From an uncultured Chloroflexales bacterium (GTDB lineage: Bacteria; Chloroflexota; Chloroflexia; Chloroflexales; Chloroflexaceae): 51,516 bases of DNA. Under the pieces are notes generated by a model that was not told the origin of the DNA, made no database searches, and saw nothing but the letters and a program-made list of their open reading frames with translations. Numbering within the stretch: position 1 is the stretch's first letter; the number at the start of each line of letters is the position of its first letter. The position numbers and the translations under genes are program-made. The stretch spans positions 1 to 51,516 of the forward strand of contig CAKZSI010000046.1 of assembly GCA_937918935.1 (NCBI GenBank), read 5' to 3'. This document shows positions 6,965 through 14,579 of the stretch, piece by piece.

Positions 6965-7894
6965 ATGGCGCGCATCTATAACAGCATTACCGAACTGGTT
7001 GGCAATACTCCGCTGGTGCGCTTGAGCCGCGTGAATGACAGCGATGCTACCGTGGTGGCCAAACTGGAGTTTTTCAATCCGGCCAGTTCGGTCAAGGATC
7101 GCATCGGGTTGGCGATGATCGAAGCCGCTGAGCGTGAAGGCAAGATCCGTCCGGGTGAAACGGTGTTGATCGAGCCGACGAGCGGCAACACCGGCATCGG
7201 CCTGGCCTTTGTGGCTGCGGCCAGGGGCTATCGGCTGATCCTGACCATGCCCGAGACGATGAGCGTCGAACGGCGCAAACTGCTGCGCGGCTACGGCGCC
7301 GAACTGGTGCTGACGCCTGGCGCTGAGGGCATGCCCGGGGCGATCGCCAGAGCCGAGGAGATCCTGGCCGATCTGCCCAACGGCTACATGCTGCAGCAGT
7401 TCAAGAACCCGGCCAACCCGGAGATCCACCGCCGCACCACGGCCGAGGAACTCTGGAACGATACCGACGGGCAGATCGACATTCTGGTGGCGGGCGTAGG
7501 AACAGGCGGCACAATCACCGGGGTGGGCGAAGTGATCAAGGCGCGCAAGCCGGAGTTCAAGACGGTGGCGGTGGAGCCGGAAGGCTCGCCGGTGCTTTCG
7601 GGGGGCAAGCGCGGCCCACATAAGATCCAGGGCATTGGCGCGGGATTCATTCCCGACGTACTCAATACCGGCATCATTGACGAGATCCAGGTCGTCTCGA
7701 ACGAAGATGCCTTCGACATGGCCCGCCGCCTGGCGCGCGAGGAGGGCCTGATGGTCGGCATTTCGAGTGGTGCGGCGGCGGTGGCGGCTATGCGCGTGGC
7801 GCGCCGTCCGGAGAACGCCGGCAAGCTGATCGTCTTTATCGTGCCCAGCAATGGTGAACGTTACCTCAGCACCCCCCTGTACAGTGAAGAGTGA
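6965..7894 (+). CDS. cysK: Cysteine synthase (O-acetylserine sulfhydrylase)
   Basis: 309-residue PLP enzyme that makes L-cysteine and acetate from O-acetylserine and sulfide. It begins with the family N-terminus '[13 protein letters not shown]'. Lys44 in 'SSVKDRIG' is the PLP Schiff-base lysine, 'TSGNTG' (72-77) binds the substrate carboxylate, and 'GTGGT' near 178-183 binds the cofactor phosphate. Length is that of CysK/CysM. The frame opens further upstream to 6815, but that part is repeat-derived, and the ATG at 6965 has AGGAG 8-12 nt before it. A module A hairpin follows the stop. Single gene with its own promoter. Confidence 0.95.
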   Translation: MARIYNSITELVGNTPLVRLSRVNDSDATVVAKLEFFNPASSVKDRIGLAMIEAAEREGKIRPGETVLIEPTSGNTGIGLAFVAAARGYRLILTMPETMSVERRKLLRGYGAELVLTPGAEGMPGAIARAEEILADLPNGYMLQQFKNPANPEIHRRTTAEELWNDTDGQIDILVAGVGTGGTITGVGEVIKARKPEFKTVAVEPEGSPVLSGGKRGPHKIQGIGAGFIPDVLNTGIIDEIQVVSNEDAFDMARRLAREEGLMVGISSGAAAVAAMRVARRPENAGKLIVFIVPSNGERYLSTPLYSEE

Positions 7895-7954
7895 CCCCGC
7901 CGGTCCCTCACTGCGAAGTCGCGGCTCTGCGCCAGCGTTCCTGAGTTGCAAATG

Positions 7955-7985
7955 AGGATTCGGGAGGGTATCGCCCTCCCGAATC
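7955..7985. terminator. Module A hairpin, likely bidirectional terminator
   Basis: Perfect 13-bp arms GGATTCGGGAGGG (7955-7967) and complement (7973-7985), loop TATCG. It sits between cysK and the convergent gene ending at 7992. No long T-run. Confidence 0.55.
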
Positions 7986-7991
7986 CTTCCC

Positions 7992-8447
7992 TCAGGCAGG
8001 AACCTGAGGCAGCACAGATTTCCCCCCTTCCTCCATCCGGCGCAAGGTTTCCATTGCCTCACCCTCAATGATCTGCGTAAAGCGATCATCGCGCAGGTTC
8101 AGCAGGCGCGCCGCCAACCAGGCCAGCGAAAAGGTCGGCACGGTCTGCGTGAAGGGCAGCAGGGCCTCCAGCGCGGCCTTGTTGCGTAATGCCCGCAGGC
8201 CCAGGCGATCGAGGATCACCCAGCTCACCGGCGCGGCGAAGATGTCCAGTCCGAAGTCAAGCAGGTCGAGCAACACCATCAGCAGCAGCGGCACATGGTG
8301 CATGGTGGCGAAGAAGCCTGCCTTCGCGGGAACGTTAAGGCGCTTGACGCTGCGCCATATCAGCGCCAGACCCACACTGGCGATAGTCAGCGCCACCATC
8401 ATCGCTATCAGCAACCCCGTCACGACGCTTCCCAGATGTTCGAGCAT
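7992..8447 (-). CDS. Hypothetical membrane protein
   Basis: 151 residues. Two long hydrophobic regions (about 7-32 and 50-78) indicate 2-4 membrane spans; the C-terminal third is soluble and helical ('RDDRFTQIIEGEAMETLRRMEEGGK'). I place the start at ATG 8447 with GGAG upstream; the open frame runs on to 8804 only through a module B repeat and so is not trusted. It is upstream-adjacent to the YggT-like gene on the same strand, so the two may be co-transcribed. Function unknown. Confidence 0.65.
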   Translation of the reverse strand: MLEHLGSVVTGLLIAMMVALTIASVGLALIWRSVKRLNVPAKAGFFATMHHVPLLLMVLLDLLDFGLDIFAAPVSWVILDRLGLRALRNKAALEALLPFTQTVPTFSLAWLAARLLNLRDDRFTQIIEGEAMETLRRMEEGGKSVLPQVPA

Positions 8448-8531
8448 GGGTGACAACTCCAGAAAACTACAAACGTATGCGGCAACTTTTGTATACGAAT
8501 GGTCGGGGAAGGGGCCATCAGGCCAGAGGGC

Positions 8532-8550
8532 GGGGAAACCTGGTTTTCCC
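8532..8550. repeat. Module B hairpin
   Basis: GGGGAAACC, T, GGTTTTCCC between two same-strand membrane protein genes. Confidence 0.6.
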
Positions 8551-8568
8551 ACCCGCTCCAACCGGCGG

Positions 8569-8934
8569 TCAGCGGCGAATGCGGCGCCCCTGCCCCCGCG
8601 AAGAAACCGATGAATTAGACGCTGGATCACCCGTTGCGGTTGCACGGCGCGAGCGCCAGTACCACAGCGCGAAGCTCCCCAGGAGCGCCAGCAGGGCCAG
8701 GGCCAGCGTGGGCCACTCCAGCGCCGCACCGAAGGGTGGGAGATCGGGCTGCAGGGCCAGAAAGGGTGTGACCAGCGGTCCAGTAATGCCGTATAACAAT
8801 GCAAGGGCCGGATTATCAGGCCGGGCGGCCAGGGCGCGGGCCACCACGCGCGCCAGCAGCAGCGCCTCCAGCGCGCCGGTGAGCCAGATGAGCCAGGTGG
8901 TGGCGGGAAACTTTTTGGAGGGAATCAACGTCAT
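8569..8934 (-). CDS. YggT-family-like membrane protein
   Basis: 121 residues with two membrane segments (about 12-35 and 75-95) and a basic C-terminal tail. The middle 'NPALALLYGITGPLVTPFLAL' resembles the YggT family phrase 'NP...LY.iTdPll.PfR'. YggT proteins are small bacterial membrane proteins linked to osmotic tolerance or cell-division neighbourhoods; the role here is unknown. Start is the ATG at 8934, immediately after an in-frame GTG; neither has a strong ribosome site. Basic residues at the tail (RGQGRRIRR) probably face the cytoplasm. Confidence 0.6.
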   Translation of the reverse strand: MTLIPSKKFPATTWLIWLTGALEALLLARVVARALAARPDNPALALLYGITGPLVTPFLALQPDLPPFGAALEWPTLALALLALLGSFALWYWRSRRATATGDPASNSSVSSRGQGRRIRR

Positions 8935-9027
8935 CACTACACCGGTCTCCCCTCAGGCAGGGGCGCGGGAGGATCCTGGCAAACGTATGAGTGACAATGC
9001 ATCTGGTCTCCCCTGAGGCAGGGGTGC

Positions 9028-9046
9028 GGGGAAACCGGGTTTCCCC
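9028..9046. repeat. Module B hairpin
   Basis: GGGGAAACC, G, GGTTTCCCC: perfect 9-bp arms with one-base centre, preceded by the usual GAGGCAGGGG. Confidence 0.65.
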
Positions 9047-9195
9047 ATTTCTGGTCACGCTATAAGGTCGATGTCAGTGCGCTATGACTTAAGACCTATG
9101 GCATTGGTAATACACTTCTGATACACTAACATAGAGCCTTTTCGTATTCCGTATACTCTACCCGATCAGGTGTAACGCCACGAAGGGAAACCGCC

Positions 9196-9645
9196 GTGAT
9201 CCACGCCACCACGCATGCCGGCGCCGAGAGCGCCCTGCACGAGCGAACCGTTCCGCTGCGTCGGATCGGCCCGCGCACCCTGAGCGTCTTGATCGGGATT
9301 GAACTACTGTTGCTGTTGAGCGCGCTGGCCTGGGCGCTCCTCTACCTCCTGCCACCTGCCACCCCCCTGGCCGCCCCTACCGATCTGCGACCGGTGGTTG
9401 ACGCCATTCGCGAGCGGCTGAGTGGCGCGGTTGCCGACCCGCTGGTTCCGGTGGGCAACGGCCACAGCGCCCGGGCAAGCAATCTGCGCGGCTTTCGACT
9501 AGATGGCAACGTGTACTACTATTACGTCGAGGGCGCGAAGAACTTTGACCCCTTGAGCCGTGGCCTGATCAACCAGGAGCAGGTCGAGATCCTGCTGCGT
9601 GAAGAGAGCAGCGACCGAACCATCGTCATTTACCGAGTGTACTGA
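9196..9645 (+). CDS. Hypothetical membrane-anchored protein
   Basis: 149 residues with one transmembrane helix at about 34-55 (LIGIELLLLLSALAWALLYLL) and an extracytoplasmic domain after it. That domain contains 'NLRGFRLDGNVYYYYVEGAKNFDPLSRG' and 'DRTIVIYRVY'. No known family is recognised. Start GTG at 9196 follows AAGGG; a TATACT -10 element lies at 9152-9157. The stop codon abuts the stop of the convergent gene at 9646. Topology is probably N-in with the C-terminal domain outside. Confidence 0.65.
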   Translation: MIHATTHAGAESALHERTVPLRRIGPRTLSVLIGIELLLLLSALAWALLYLLPPATPLAAPTDLRPVVDAIRERLSGAVADPLVPVGNGHSARASNLRGFRLDGNVYYYYVEGAKNFDPLSRGLINQEQVEILLREESSDRTIVIYRVY

Positions 9646-9924
9646 CTAGACCTTGCGCTTACCCTCGCGCCAGTCGCCCCAGTCACGTTCCTCCGCCGCG
9701 CGAATGGCGCGGCGTTTCGCTGCCCGCCGCGACAGGGGTATGACCTCCTGCAGCACGGCGTAGAGTTGCTCTTCGAGGTGCGGATGGGCGGCCAGGGCCC
9801 CTTGCATCGCCGTTGTATCGAAACCACGCTCGTGCAGGAGGCGCGCCAGACGGCGCGCCTCTTCCGCGTCTCCGGCCAGCAGCGCGGCGACGAGTTGTTC
9901 TTCGAGTGAGGCAGGTGTGTGCAT
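9646..9924 (-). CDS. Hypothetical small helical protein
   Basis: 92 residues, Ala/Glu/Arg-rich, probably two or three amphipathic helices resembling a TPR-like repeat ('LVAALLAGDAEEARRLARLLHERGFD'). The ATG at 9924 has GGAG 5 nt upstream. The basic tail 'WREGKRKV' ends directly against the convergent gene. Cytoplasmic; function unknown. A module B hairpin lies just upstream. Confidence 0.55.
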   Translation of the reverse strand: MHTPASLEEQLVAALLAGDAEEARRLARLLHERGFDTTAMQGALAAHPHLEEQLYAVLQEVIPLSRRAAKRRAIRAAEERDWGDWREGKRKV

Positions 9925-9934
9925 ATGCGCTCCA

Positions 9935-9974
9935 GCAGGGGCGGGGGGGAAACCTGGTTTCTCTACGCCCCTGC
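9935..9974. repeat. Module B hairpin, extended arms
   Basis: GCAGGGGCG (9935-9943) pairs with CGCCCCTGC (9966-9974), and GAAACC pairs with GGTTTC inside. Full-length example of the family. Confidence 0.65.
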
Positions 9975-10082
9975 CCGGTGGCAGGTCTGGTAGAGCCTGG
10001 CTGTCTCAGACCTTCCTGTTCAAGAACTCGCCGGATGGACCACGAAGAGACTATCGGGTAACCTGGTTGTCCGATTCCTTTT

Positions 10083-10105
10083 CTGGGAGGGCGTAATCCT
10101 CCCAG
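10083..10105. repeat. Module A hairpin
   Basis: CTGGGAGG (10083-10090) and its complement (10098-10105), downstream of map. A degenerate module B follows near 10124-10152. Confidence 0.5.
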
Positions 10106-10177
10106 CCCCTCACCGGGGGGAGGGACGTGACGAAAGCCGGTTTCCCCACCTTCCTACAGGAGTTATTCGGATAGGCT

Positions 10178-10960
10178 CTAAGCCGTTAGCAAGATCGGCC
10201 CATCATCGGTGATCGCCAGGGTGTGCTCAAACTGCGCCGAGAGCGACCCATCGGCGGTGCGCACCGTCCAGCCATCGCGATCGAGCCGGGTCTCTGGCCG
10301 CCCGGCGTTGATCATTGGCTCGATGGTAAAGACCATCCCGGCCATAATCTTGCGCGTATTGCGCGGCTCGTCGTAATGGAGCACGGTCGGCTCTTCGTGC
10401 AGGTTCCGCCCGAGGCCGTGACCGGTGTACTCGCGCACCACTGAGAACCCGGCCGTCTCGGCATGGTGCTGGATGACCGTGCCGATGGCGCGCAGGGTGT
10501 TGCCCGCGTAGGCCTGCTCGATGCCCACCTCCAGACACCGGCGCGCCGTATCGAGCAGGCGTTGTGTGGCCGGACTGACGTTGCCAACGGGGAAGGTCTC
10601 ACAGGCATCCCCGATCCAGCCGTTGAGGCGCAGGCCAATATCAATGCCGATGATGTCACCTTCGCGCAGGCGCTCCTTCTTGCTCGGAATGCCGTGGCAG
10701 ATCACATCGTTCACGGACGCGCAGATCGTGCCGGGGAAGGGCGGAGTATTCGACCAGCCGCGCCGGCTGGGGGGCACGTAGCCCTTGTAGACCGGCTCGG
10801 CGCCGTGTTTACGAATGAACTCCTCGGCAATCGCATCCAGCTCCGCCGTCGAGATACCCGGCCGAATATGCTCGCGCAACACCTCAAAGGTTGCCCGCAC
10901 CAGCCGCCCGGACTCGCGCAGCAACTCGATCTGCCGCGGGCTTTTCAGTGTGATCGCCAT
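10178..10960 (-). CDS. map: Methionine aminopeptidase, type I
   Basis: 260-residue metalloprotease that removes the N-terminal methionine from nascent proteins. All five metal-binding positions are recognisable: two Asp in 'GIDIGLRLNGWIGDACETF', His in 'GHGLGRNLHEEP', Glu in 'FTIEPMI' and Glu in 'FEHTLAI'. The substrate-binding His is in 'VICHGIP'. Start chosen at ATG 10960 (MAITLKSPRQIELLRESG), with AAAGG 8 nt upstream; the ATG at 10975 lacks a site. Type I is usual for bacteria. Stand-alone here, not in its common ribosomal-protein context. Confidence 0.95.
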   Translation of the reverse strand: MAITLKSPRQIELLRESGRLVRATFEVLREHIRPGISTAELDAIAEEFIRKHGAEPVYKGYVPPSRRGWSNTPPFPGTICASVNDVICHGIPSKKERLREGDIIGIDIGLRLNGWIGDACETFPVGNVSPATQRLLDTARRCLEVGIEQAYAGNTLRAIGTVIQHHAETAGFSVVREYTGHGLGRNLHEEPTVLHYDEPRNTRKIMAGMVFTIEPMINAGRPETRLDRDGWTVRTADGSLSAQFEHTLAITDDGPILLTA

Positions 10961-11140
10961 CGTGATACCTTTCATCGCTCGTCTGCTACGTAATAGTATA
11001 CTCTATCGCCAGGCGAAGGATGATGGGGAACCCGACGTTCCCTACGCCACGGGAGGGCGCGGCCCCGCCGGGGACACCTTTTCTCTCCCCGGAGGGGGAC
11101 GCCGCCGACTCCTGGGCACAACACACCTGACTTTTCACCG

Positions 11141-11170
11141 TTGACATTCAAACGAAAATCCTGGTACGAT
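11141..11170 (+). promoter_or_regulatory. Promoter of the LysM lipoprotein gene
   Basis: TTGACA (11141-11146), 18-nt spacer, TACGAT (11165-11170), about 98 bp before the ATG. The 308-bp gap 10961-11268 otherwise holds only degenerate repeat sequence. Confidence 0.6.
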
Positions 11171-11268
11171 GAACTAATAATTGTTTCCGATCCAGTAGCG
11201 CATGGATTATTCACATATTTTAAACCTCCTGACCGATCTGTGCTCCCACCGGGTTCGTCATATATATC

Positions 11269-11688
11269 ATGGTAGTTCACCGCTTCCTGCATCCACCGCG
11301 GGCCGTCCTGGTTGCCGGTCTGGCACTGATGTGCGCCGCCTGTGTTCCCACTCCACCCGCAGCCACCCTTCCAACCCTGCCGGCGATCCTCGACATTACC
11401 CCCGCGCCGACCCTCGACGTGGATGCGACGGCCACGACCCTCGCCTCGCTAGAACCCCCCACGCCCACCCCCGCGGTGCTCTACACCGTCCAGCCTGGCG
11501 ACACCCTCAGCACCATCGCCGAGCGCTTCAATACCACGGTTGACGAACTGGTGGCCGCCAACGGCCTGACTGACCCTGACGCCCTGCAGACGGGGCAAAC
11601 GCTGTTGATCCCTTCGCTGCTGCGGACGCCGGTGGTCGGTTCACCGGCGCCGTTGGGTACGCCGACCCCTACCCTCGCTACGCCCTGA
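11269..11688 (+). CDS. LysM-domain lipoprotein
   Basis: 139 residues. A signal sequence ends in a lipobox (LMCAAC, Cys about 25), so it is a predicted membrane-anchored lipoprotein. Residues 26-70 are a Thr/Pro-rich, low-complexity spacer. Residues about 71-115 are one LysM domain ('YTVQPGDTLSTIAERFNTTVDELVAANGL...LQTGQTLLIP'), which binds peptidoglycan N-acetylglucosamine. The tail is again Thr/Pro-rich. It probably links membrane and cell wall or is an orphan wall-binding module. The ATG at 11269 has no clear ribosome site. Confidence 0.85.
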   Translation: MVVHRFLHPPRAVLVAGLALMCAACVPTPPAATLPTLPAILDITPAPTLDVDATATTLASLEPPTPTPAVLYTVQPGDTLSTIAERFNTTVDELVAANGLTDPDALQTGQTLLIPSLLRTPVVGSPAPLGTPTPTLATP

Positions 11689-11830
11689 TGGGACCTGAGG
11701 CAAGTCGTAAGTCCGGGTTTTTTCGGTGGTTTTTGCGGCGTAGCCGTAAACGTTAGCAGCCGCGACACCGCTCTCCTCCCCATCGCAGGAGTTGGACGTT
11801 ACACGAACCCCGAAAAGAGGGTTCTCCGTC

Positions 11831-11859
11831 TTGACACGCATCTGTTCCTTCGTTATAGT
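11831..11859 (+). promoter_or_regulatory. Consensus promoter of a short transcript
   Basis: TTGACA (11831-11836), 17-nt spacer, TATAGT (11854-11859). Predicted start is near 11866. No annotated gene follows on this strand before 13245. Confidence 0.75.
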
Positions 11860-11918
11860 ACCAGTGTTGGCTGTTCCCCAACCAATCAAGCCGTCCAGGC
11901 GCGAAGGAGGTGATGCCC

Positions 11919-11966
11919 ATGAACGATAGTAAGCGTATGGGCGTCGCCGCTGGTGAGGCCCGCTAG
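11919..11966 (+). CDS. Micro-ORF, 15 residues
   Basis: Predicted peptide MNDSKRMGVAAGEAR, too short for gene finders. Its ribosome site (11904-11914, AAGGAGGTGAT) matches the whole anti-Shine-Dalgarno of 16S rRNA, and the GGAGG core is 8 nt before the ATG, which is ideal spacing. An in-frame ATG two codons upstream (11913) would overlap the site and is less likely. The frame ends in a stem-loop arm. With no downstream gene on this strand it is not an attenuator leader. Peptide function unknown; the exceptional initiation signal is the main argument that it is translated. Confidence 0.45.
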   Translation: MNDSKRMGVAAGEAR

Positions 11967-11998
11967 GTCTTACCGAACCGGCGACCCCGCATCCTGCG

Positions 11999-12025
11999 AA
12001 ACGCCCCTGCTCAGCAGGGGCGTTT
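11999..12025. terminator. Perfect hairpin terminator
   Basis: AAACGCCCCTGC (11999-12010), loop TCA, and its complement ending GCGTTT (12014-12025). It has a short T-run on both strands, so it may end both the short plus-strand RNA and the minus-strand methyltransferase transcript. Confidence 0.7.
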
Positions 12026-12113
12026 GCCTTGTGGGCCAGATAAGCTTCCCGGGAGGGCCTGGCCCGTCCCAATCCTTCCAGCGAGCGGGGTATGGGCAAA
12101 CCTGGTTCCCCCT

Positions 12114-12863
12114 TCAGGAAGGGCGAATGGCTTCGTAGACGACGCGCGGGGCATCGGGGGGCGCCAGTTCCCAGGACGGCGCACGGCGCGCGATGAGGCG
12201 CAACCCTGCGCCAGCGAGGGCGTCCAGAACCTCCACATCACTCCAGGCTCGCTCAACGTGATGCTCCTCCCCGCGTCGCCAGCGTCCACCCTCATACATG
12301 AACCAGACCACGCGTCCCTGGGCCAGACGCGCTGTGGCGTCGTAGGCGAGCCGGTGGTAGACGAGGAGACCGTTGGCGTCATAGACGACCTGATCCAGCC
12401 CTTCGCCCCATGTGGCAAACTCGTGCTCAGTGTTGAGATCGAAGATCAGGCGTCCGCCGGGACGCAGCAGGCGCGTCGCGTTGCCGATGACGAGTGCCAG
12501 ATCGCCCGTGCCGGTGAGGTAGTTCAAGCTATCGTAGAGGCAGGTGATCAGGTCAAACGACGCTGGCGCAAGCGTCTCGCCCACGGGCAGGCGCCGGATG
12601 TCGGCGGCGAGCCAGGTGACGGGTAGATCGCGGGCGCGGGCCCGAGCAATGACGAGCATGGCCTCTGAGCGATCAACGCCCACCGTTGCCGCGCCGCTGG
12701 CGGCCAGGACCAGGGTCGCCGCACCGGCGCCGCAGGCCAGGTCGAGGACCCGTTCAGGCGGGACGGGCAGGGCGGCGAGGATGCGGCGCGCGAGCGCCTC
12801 GGCGAAGGCGCCCTGGCCAATGGCGTCGTAGATGGGAGCGTAGCCAGCATAGATATCGGACAT
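12114..12863 (-). CDS. Class I SAM-dependent methyltransferase
   Basis: 249 residues. Begins 'YAGYAPIYDAIGQGAFAEAL', typical of small-molecule methyltransferases. Motif I 'VLDLACGAGAATLVLA' near 38-53 binds S-adenosylmethionine; the acidic end of strand 2 is in 'VGVDRSEAML'; 'ITCLYDSLNYL' and 'LRPGGRLIFDLN' follow as motifs II and III. The substrate cannot be told from sequence. The ATG at 12863 lacks a strong ribosome site; a GTG at 12896 is a possible alternative. It lies immediately downstream of the tRNA-Arg terminator on the same strand. Confidence 0.85.
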   Translation of the reverse strand: MSDIYAGYAPIYDAIGQGAFAEALARRILAALPVPPERVLDLACGAGAATLVLAASGAATVGVDRSEAMLVIARARARDLPVTWLAADIRRLPVGETLAPASFDLITCLYDSLNYLTGTGDLALVIGNATRLLRPGGRLIFDLNTEHEFATWGEGLDQVVYDANGLLVYHRLAYDATARLAQGRVVWFMYEGGRWRRGEEHHVERAWSDVEVLDALAGAGLRLIARRAPSWELAPPDAPRVVYEAIRPS

Positions 12864-12900
12864 GGACGTGGGGCGGTGCGCCGGGCCGGTATGCACGATG

Positions 12901-12927
12901 AAAAAACCGGAGCCGCACGGCTCCGGC
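12901..12927 (-). terminator. Intrinsic terminator of tRNA-Arg
   Basis: Minus strand: CCGGAGCCG, loop, CGGCTCCGG followed by six T. Classic rho-independent terminator, 5 nt after the tRNA CCA end. Confidence 0.9.
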
Positions 12928-12931
12928 TTTC

Positions 12932-13008
12932 TGGCGACCCCGGCGCGACTCGAACGCGCGACCTTTTCCTCCGCAGGGAAACGCTCTAATCCACTGAGCT
13001 ACGGGGTC
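12932..13008 (-). tRNA. tRNA-Arg (GCG)
   Basis: Full cloverleaf on the minus strand: acceptor GACCCCG/CGGGGTC, anticodon stem TTTCC/GGAAA, loop CTGCGGA with anticodon GCG, T-arm GCGCG-TTCGAGT-CGCGC, encoded CCA (12932-12934). Anticodon GCG reads the Arg codon CGC. C35, G36 and the D-loop A fit arginine identity. Most bacteria use an ACG (inosine) tRNA for this box. Confidence 0.92.
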
Positions 13009-13028
13009 CTGTTGATTTCAACGTCATA

Positions 13029-13057
13029 AGTATACCATGTTCAGGAGGTTCGCGCAA
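13029..13057 (-). promoter_or_regulatory. Promoter of tRNA-Arg
   Basis: Minus strand TTGCGC (13057-13052), 17-nt spacer, TATACT (13034-13029). Confidence 0.6.
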
Positions 13058-13244
13058 CCGGGCCGATCGGGGGATCAGGGCAGGGCTGTGGCCCGCAGTT
13101 CAGCGGATGCCGTTCGTTGCACCCGAAGCCACCCCTGCGGCCGGCGCCTTGTGCCTTGCCCCTCATAGCGGTAAAATACGTCACGTCTCGCCACCGGTGC
13201 GCATGCGACCTGCCGGCGGCGATCGCTCAAGAAACGGTTGCCAC

Positions 13245-13835
13245 ATGATGACGGAACGCTCGCGGGGCCTTCCGATGTGGATCTGGGGCGTCCTAGCCGC
13301 ACTGCTGCTGATCGCGCTGAGCAGCCGCGGCAGCTTCGGTGTCGCCAATGAGGCCCTCAGGCAGCGCTTCGCGGCCCAGCCCACCCCCGTGGGCGTCGAT
13401 CTGCCCTTCGATGTGCCCCATCTGGAGCTAGAATCGCTGCCGCCCCGACTCCAGGAAGCGGCCCGCGAGTTACTGCGGGCGCTGAATCGCGGTGAGGCGG
13501 GGCGTCCGGTCGAGCCGGCTGTAGAGAGCGCCCGGCTGCGGATCGAGGTGCGCGAACTGCGCCGCGTGGCCGGTGAGGTGCAGATCCGCGGCCAGGTGAC
13601 CAACATCAGCCGGCGCGAGGTGCAGGTGCCGATCAGCGCCTTTGAACTGCGCGATAGCGCCGGGGTCAGTTACCTCGCCGGCGAGGGTGCGAGTTCCACT
13701 CTCCGCCCCGGCCAGAGTACTCCTCTGGAACTGAGCGTCCCTCTTCCTCCGGGTCGCGGTCTGCTCCTGACCACTACCCTGCCGCCCGATCCTCCCGTCG
13801 AGCAGCGCCTGATTGCCGCCGAGACGAAGCCATGA
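13245..13835 (+). CDS. Hypothetical membrane-anchored protein
   Basis: 196 residues. One N-terminal transmembrane helix (about 9-27, 'PMWIWGVLAALLLIALS'), then an extracytoplasmic part. Residues about 95-190 look like a beta-sandwich resembling FxLYD/DUF4352-type domains ('VRELRRVAGEVQIRGQVTNISRREVQVPISAFELRDSAGVSY...STLRPGQSTPLELSVPL'). Start at 13245 (ATGATG) because the frame upstream is unlikely coding; no clear ribosome site. The stop overlaps the yggS start (ATGA), so the two are translationally coupled. Function unknown. Confidence 0.65.
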   Translation: MMTERSRGLPMWIWGVLAALLLIALSSRGSFGVANEALRQRFAAQPTPVGVDLPFDVPHLELESLPPRLQEAARELLRALNRGEAGRPVEPAVESARLRIEVRELRRVAGEVQIRGQVTNISRREVQVPISAFELRDSAGVSYLAGEGASSTLRPGQSTPLELSVPLPPGRGLLLTTTLPPDPPVEQRLIAAETKP

Positions 13836-14560
13836 ACATCGCGTCCCGCTTCGATCTGGTGCTTGAGCGCATCGCCCGCGCCGCTGCCCGCGCCAACCGC
13901 GATCCCGCCGCCATCACCCTGGTTGCCGTGACCAAGACGCACCCACCCGAGGTCATCGCCGAGGCCATCGCTGCCGGCGCCCGCGATCTGGGCGAGAACC
14001 GCGTCCAGGAGGCCGCGCTCAAGATCCCTCCGCTGGCCGCCGCCTATCCTGACGCCCGCTGGCATCTCATCGGCCATTTGCAGCGCAACAAGGCAAAAAC
14101 CGCCATCGAGTTGTTTGATATGATCCACTCGATTGATAGCCTGCGCCTTGCCGAGACCCTCAATCGCCTCCTCCAGGAACGCGCCGCGGGCCGCCTGCCT
14201 GTCCTGCTACAGGTGAACGTCAGCGGCGAGGCGTCCAAGGAAGGTTTCGATCTGCCCGGCGGCATCGCTAACCGGGCCGGATTGGAGGCGCTGCTCCCCG
14301 AGGTGGAGCGCATTCTGGCTCTGCCCTGCCTCGAGGTGCGTGGGTTGATGACCATCGCCCCGATCGTGGCTGACCCGGAACAGGCCCGCCCCGTCTTCCG
14401 CGCCCTCCGCGAGCTGCGCGACGAACTGGCCCGACGCTTCCCTCGGGCCGCCTGGGCCGAACTTTCCATGGGCATGACCGACGATTTCGAGGCCGCCATC
14501 GCCGAAGGCGCCACCATTGTGCGCGTCGGACGGGCGATCTTTGGAGAGCGGGCAGGGTGA
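13832..14560 (+). CDS. yggS: YggS/PLPBP family PLP homeostasis protein
   Basis: 242-residue protein with the alanine-racemase-like TIM barrel of the YggS (PipY/PROSC) family, which binds pyridoxal phosphate and buffers its level without known catalysis. PLP Lys is Lys35 in '[12 protein letters not shown]'; further signatures are '[12 protein letters not shown]', '[13 protein letters not shown]', '[11 protein letters not shown]', '[13 protein letters not shown]', and '[23 protein letters not shown]' at the C-terminus. Length is normal. In many bacteria yggS sits beside yggT and sepF; here a YggT-like gene is about 5 kb away. The ATG overlaps the preceding stop. Confidence 0.94.
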   Translation: MNIASRFDLVLERIARAAARANRDPAAITLVAVTKTHPPEVIAEAIAAGARDLGENRVQEAALKIPPLAAAYPDARWHLIGHLQRNKAKTAIELFDMIHSIDSLRLAETLNRLLQERAAGRLPVLLQVNVSGEASKEGFDLPGGIANRAGLEALLPEVERILALPCLEVRGLMTIAPIVADPEQARPVFRALRELRDELARRFPRAAWAELSMGMTDDFEAAIAEGATIVRVGRAIFGERAG

Positions 14561-14579
14561 GGGCACCCGGCGCGCCCCT

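Larger units (their letters stand above)
11866..12025 (+). ncRNA. Candidate small structured RNA or micro-peptide transcript
   Basis: The 425-bp gap 11689-12113 has no long gene, but does hold a complete short transcription unit: consensus promoter, near-perfect Shine-Dalgarno, 15-codon frame and a perfect terminator-like hairpin, giving an RNA of about 160 nt. Internal stems are visible: GTTGG/CCAAC near 11875-11893 and GTCGCCG (11943-11949) with CGGCGAC (11979-11985). It matches no RNA family I know. It could be a regulatory RNA, a micro-peptide mRNA, or both. Confidence 0.5.

Noticed and set aside
8448-8804. N-terminal extension of the membrane protein gene ending at 7992
   Set aside because: Runs through a module B repeat and overlaps the YggT-like gene; composition is unlike the rest.
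11913-11966. Leader peptide for an attenuated operon
   Set aside because: No gene follows on the same strand before the hairpin or for more than 1 kb; the next gene is on the other strand.
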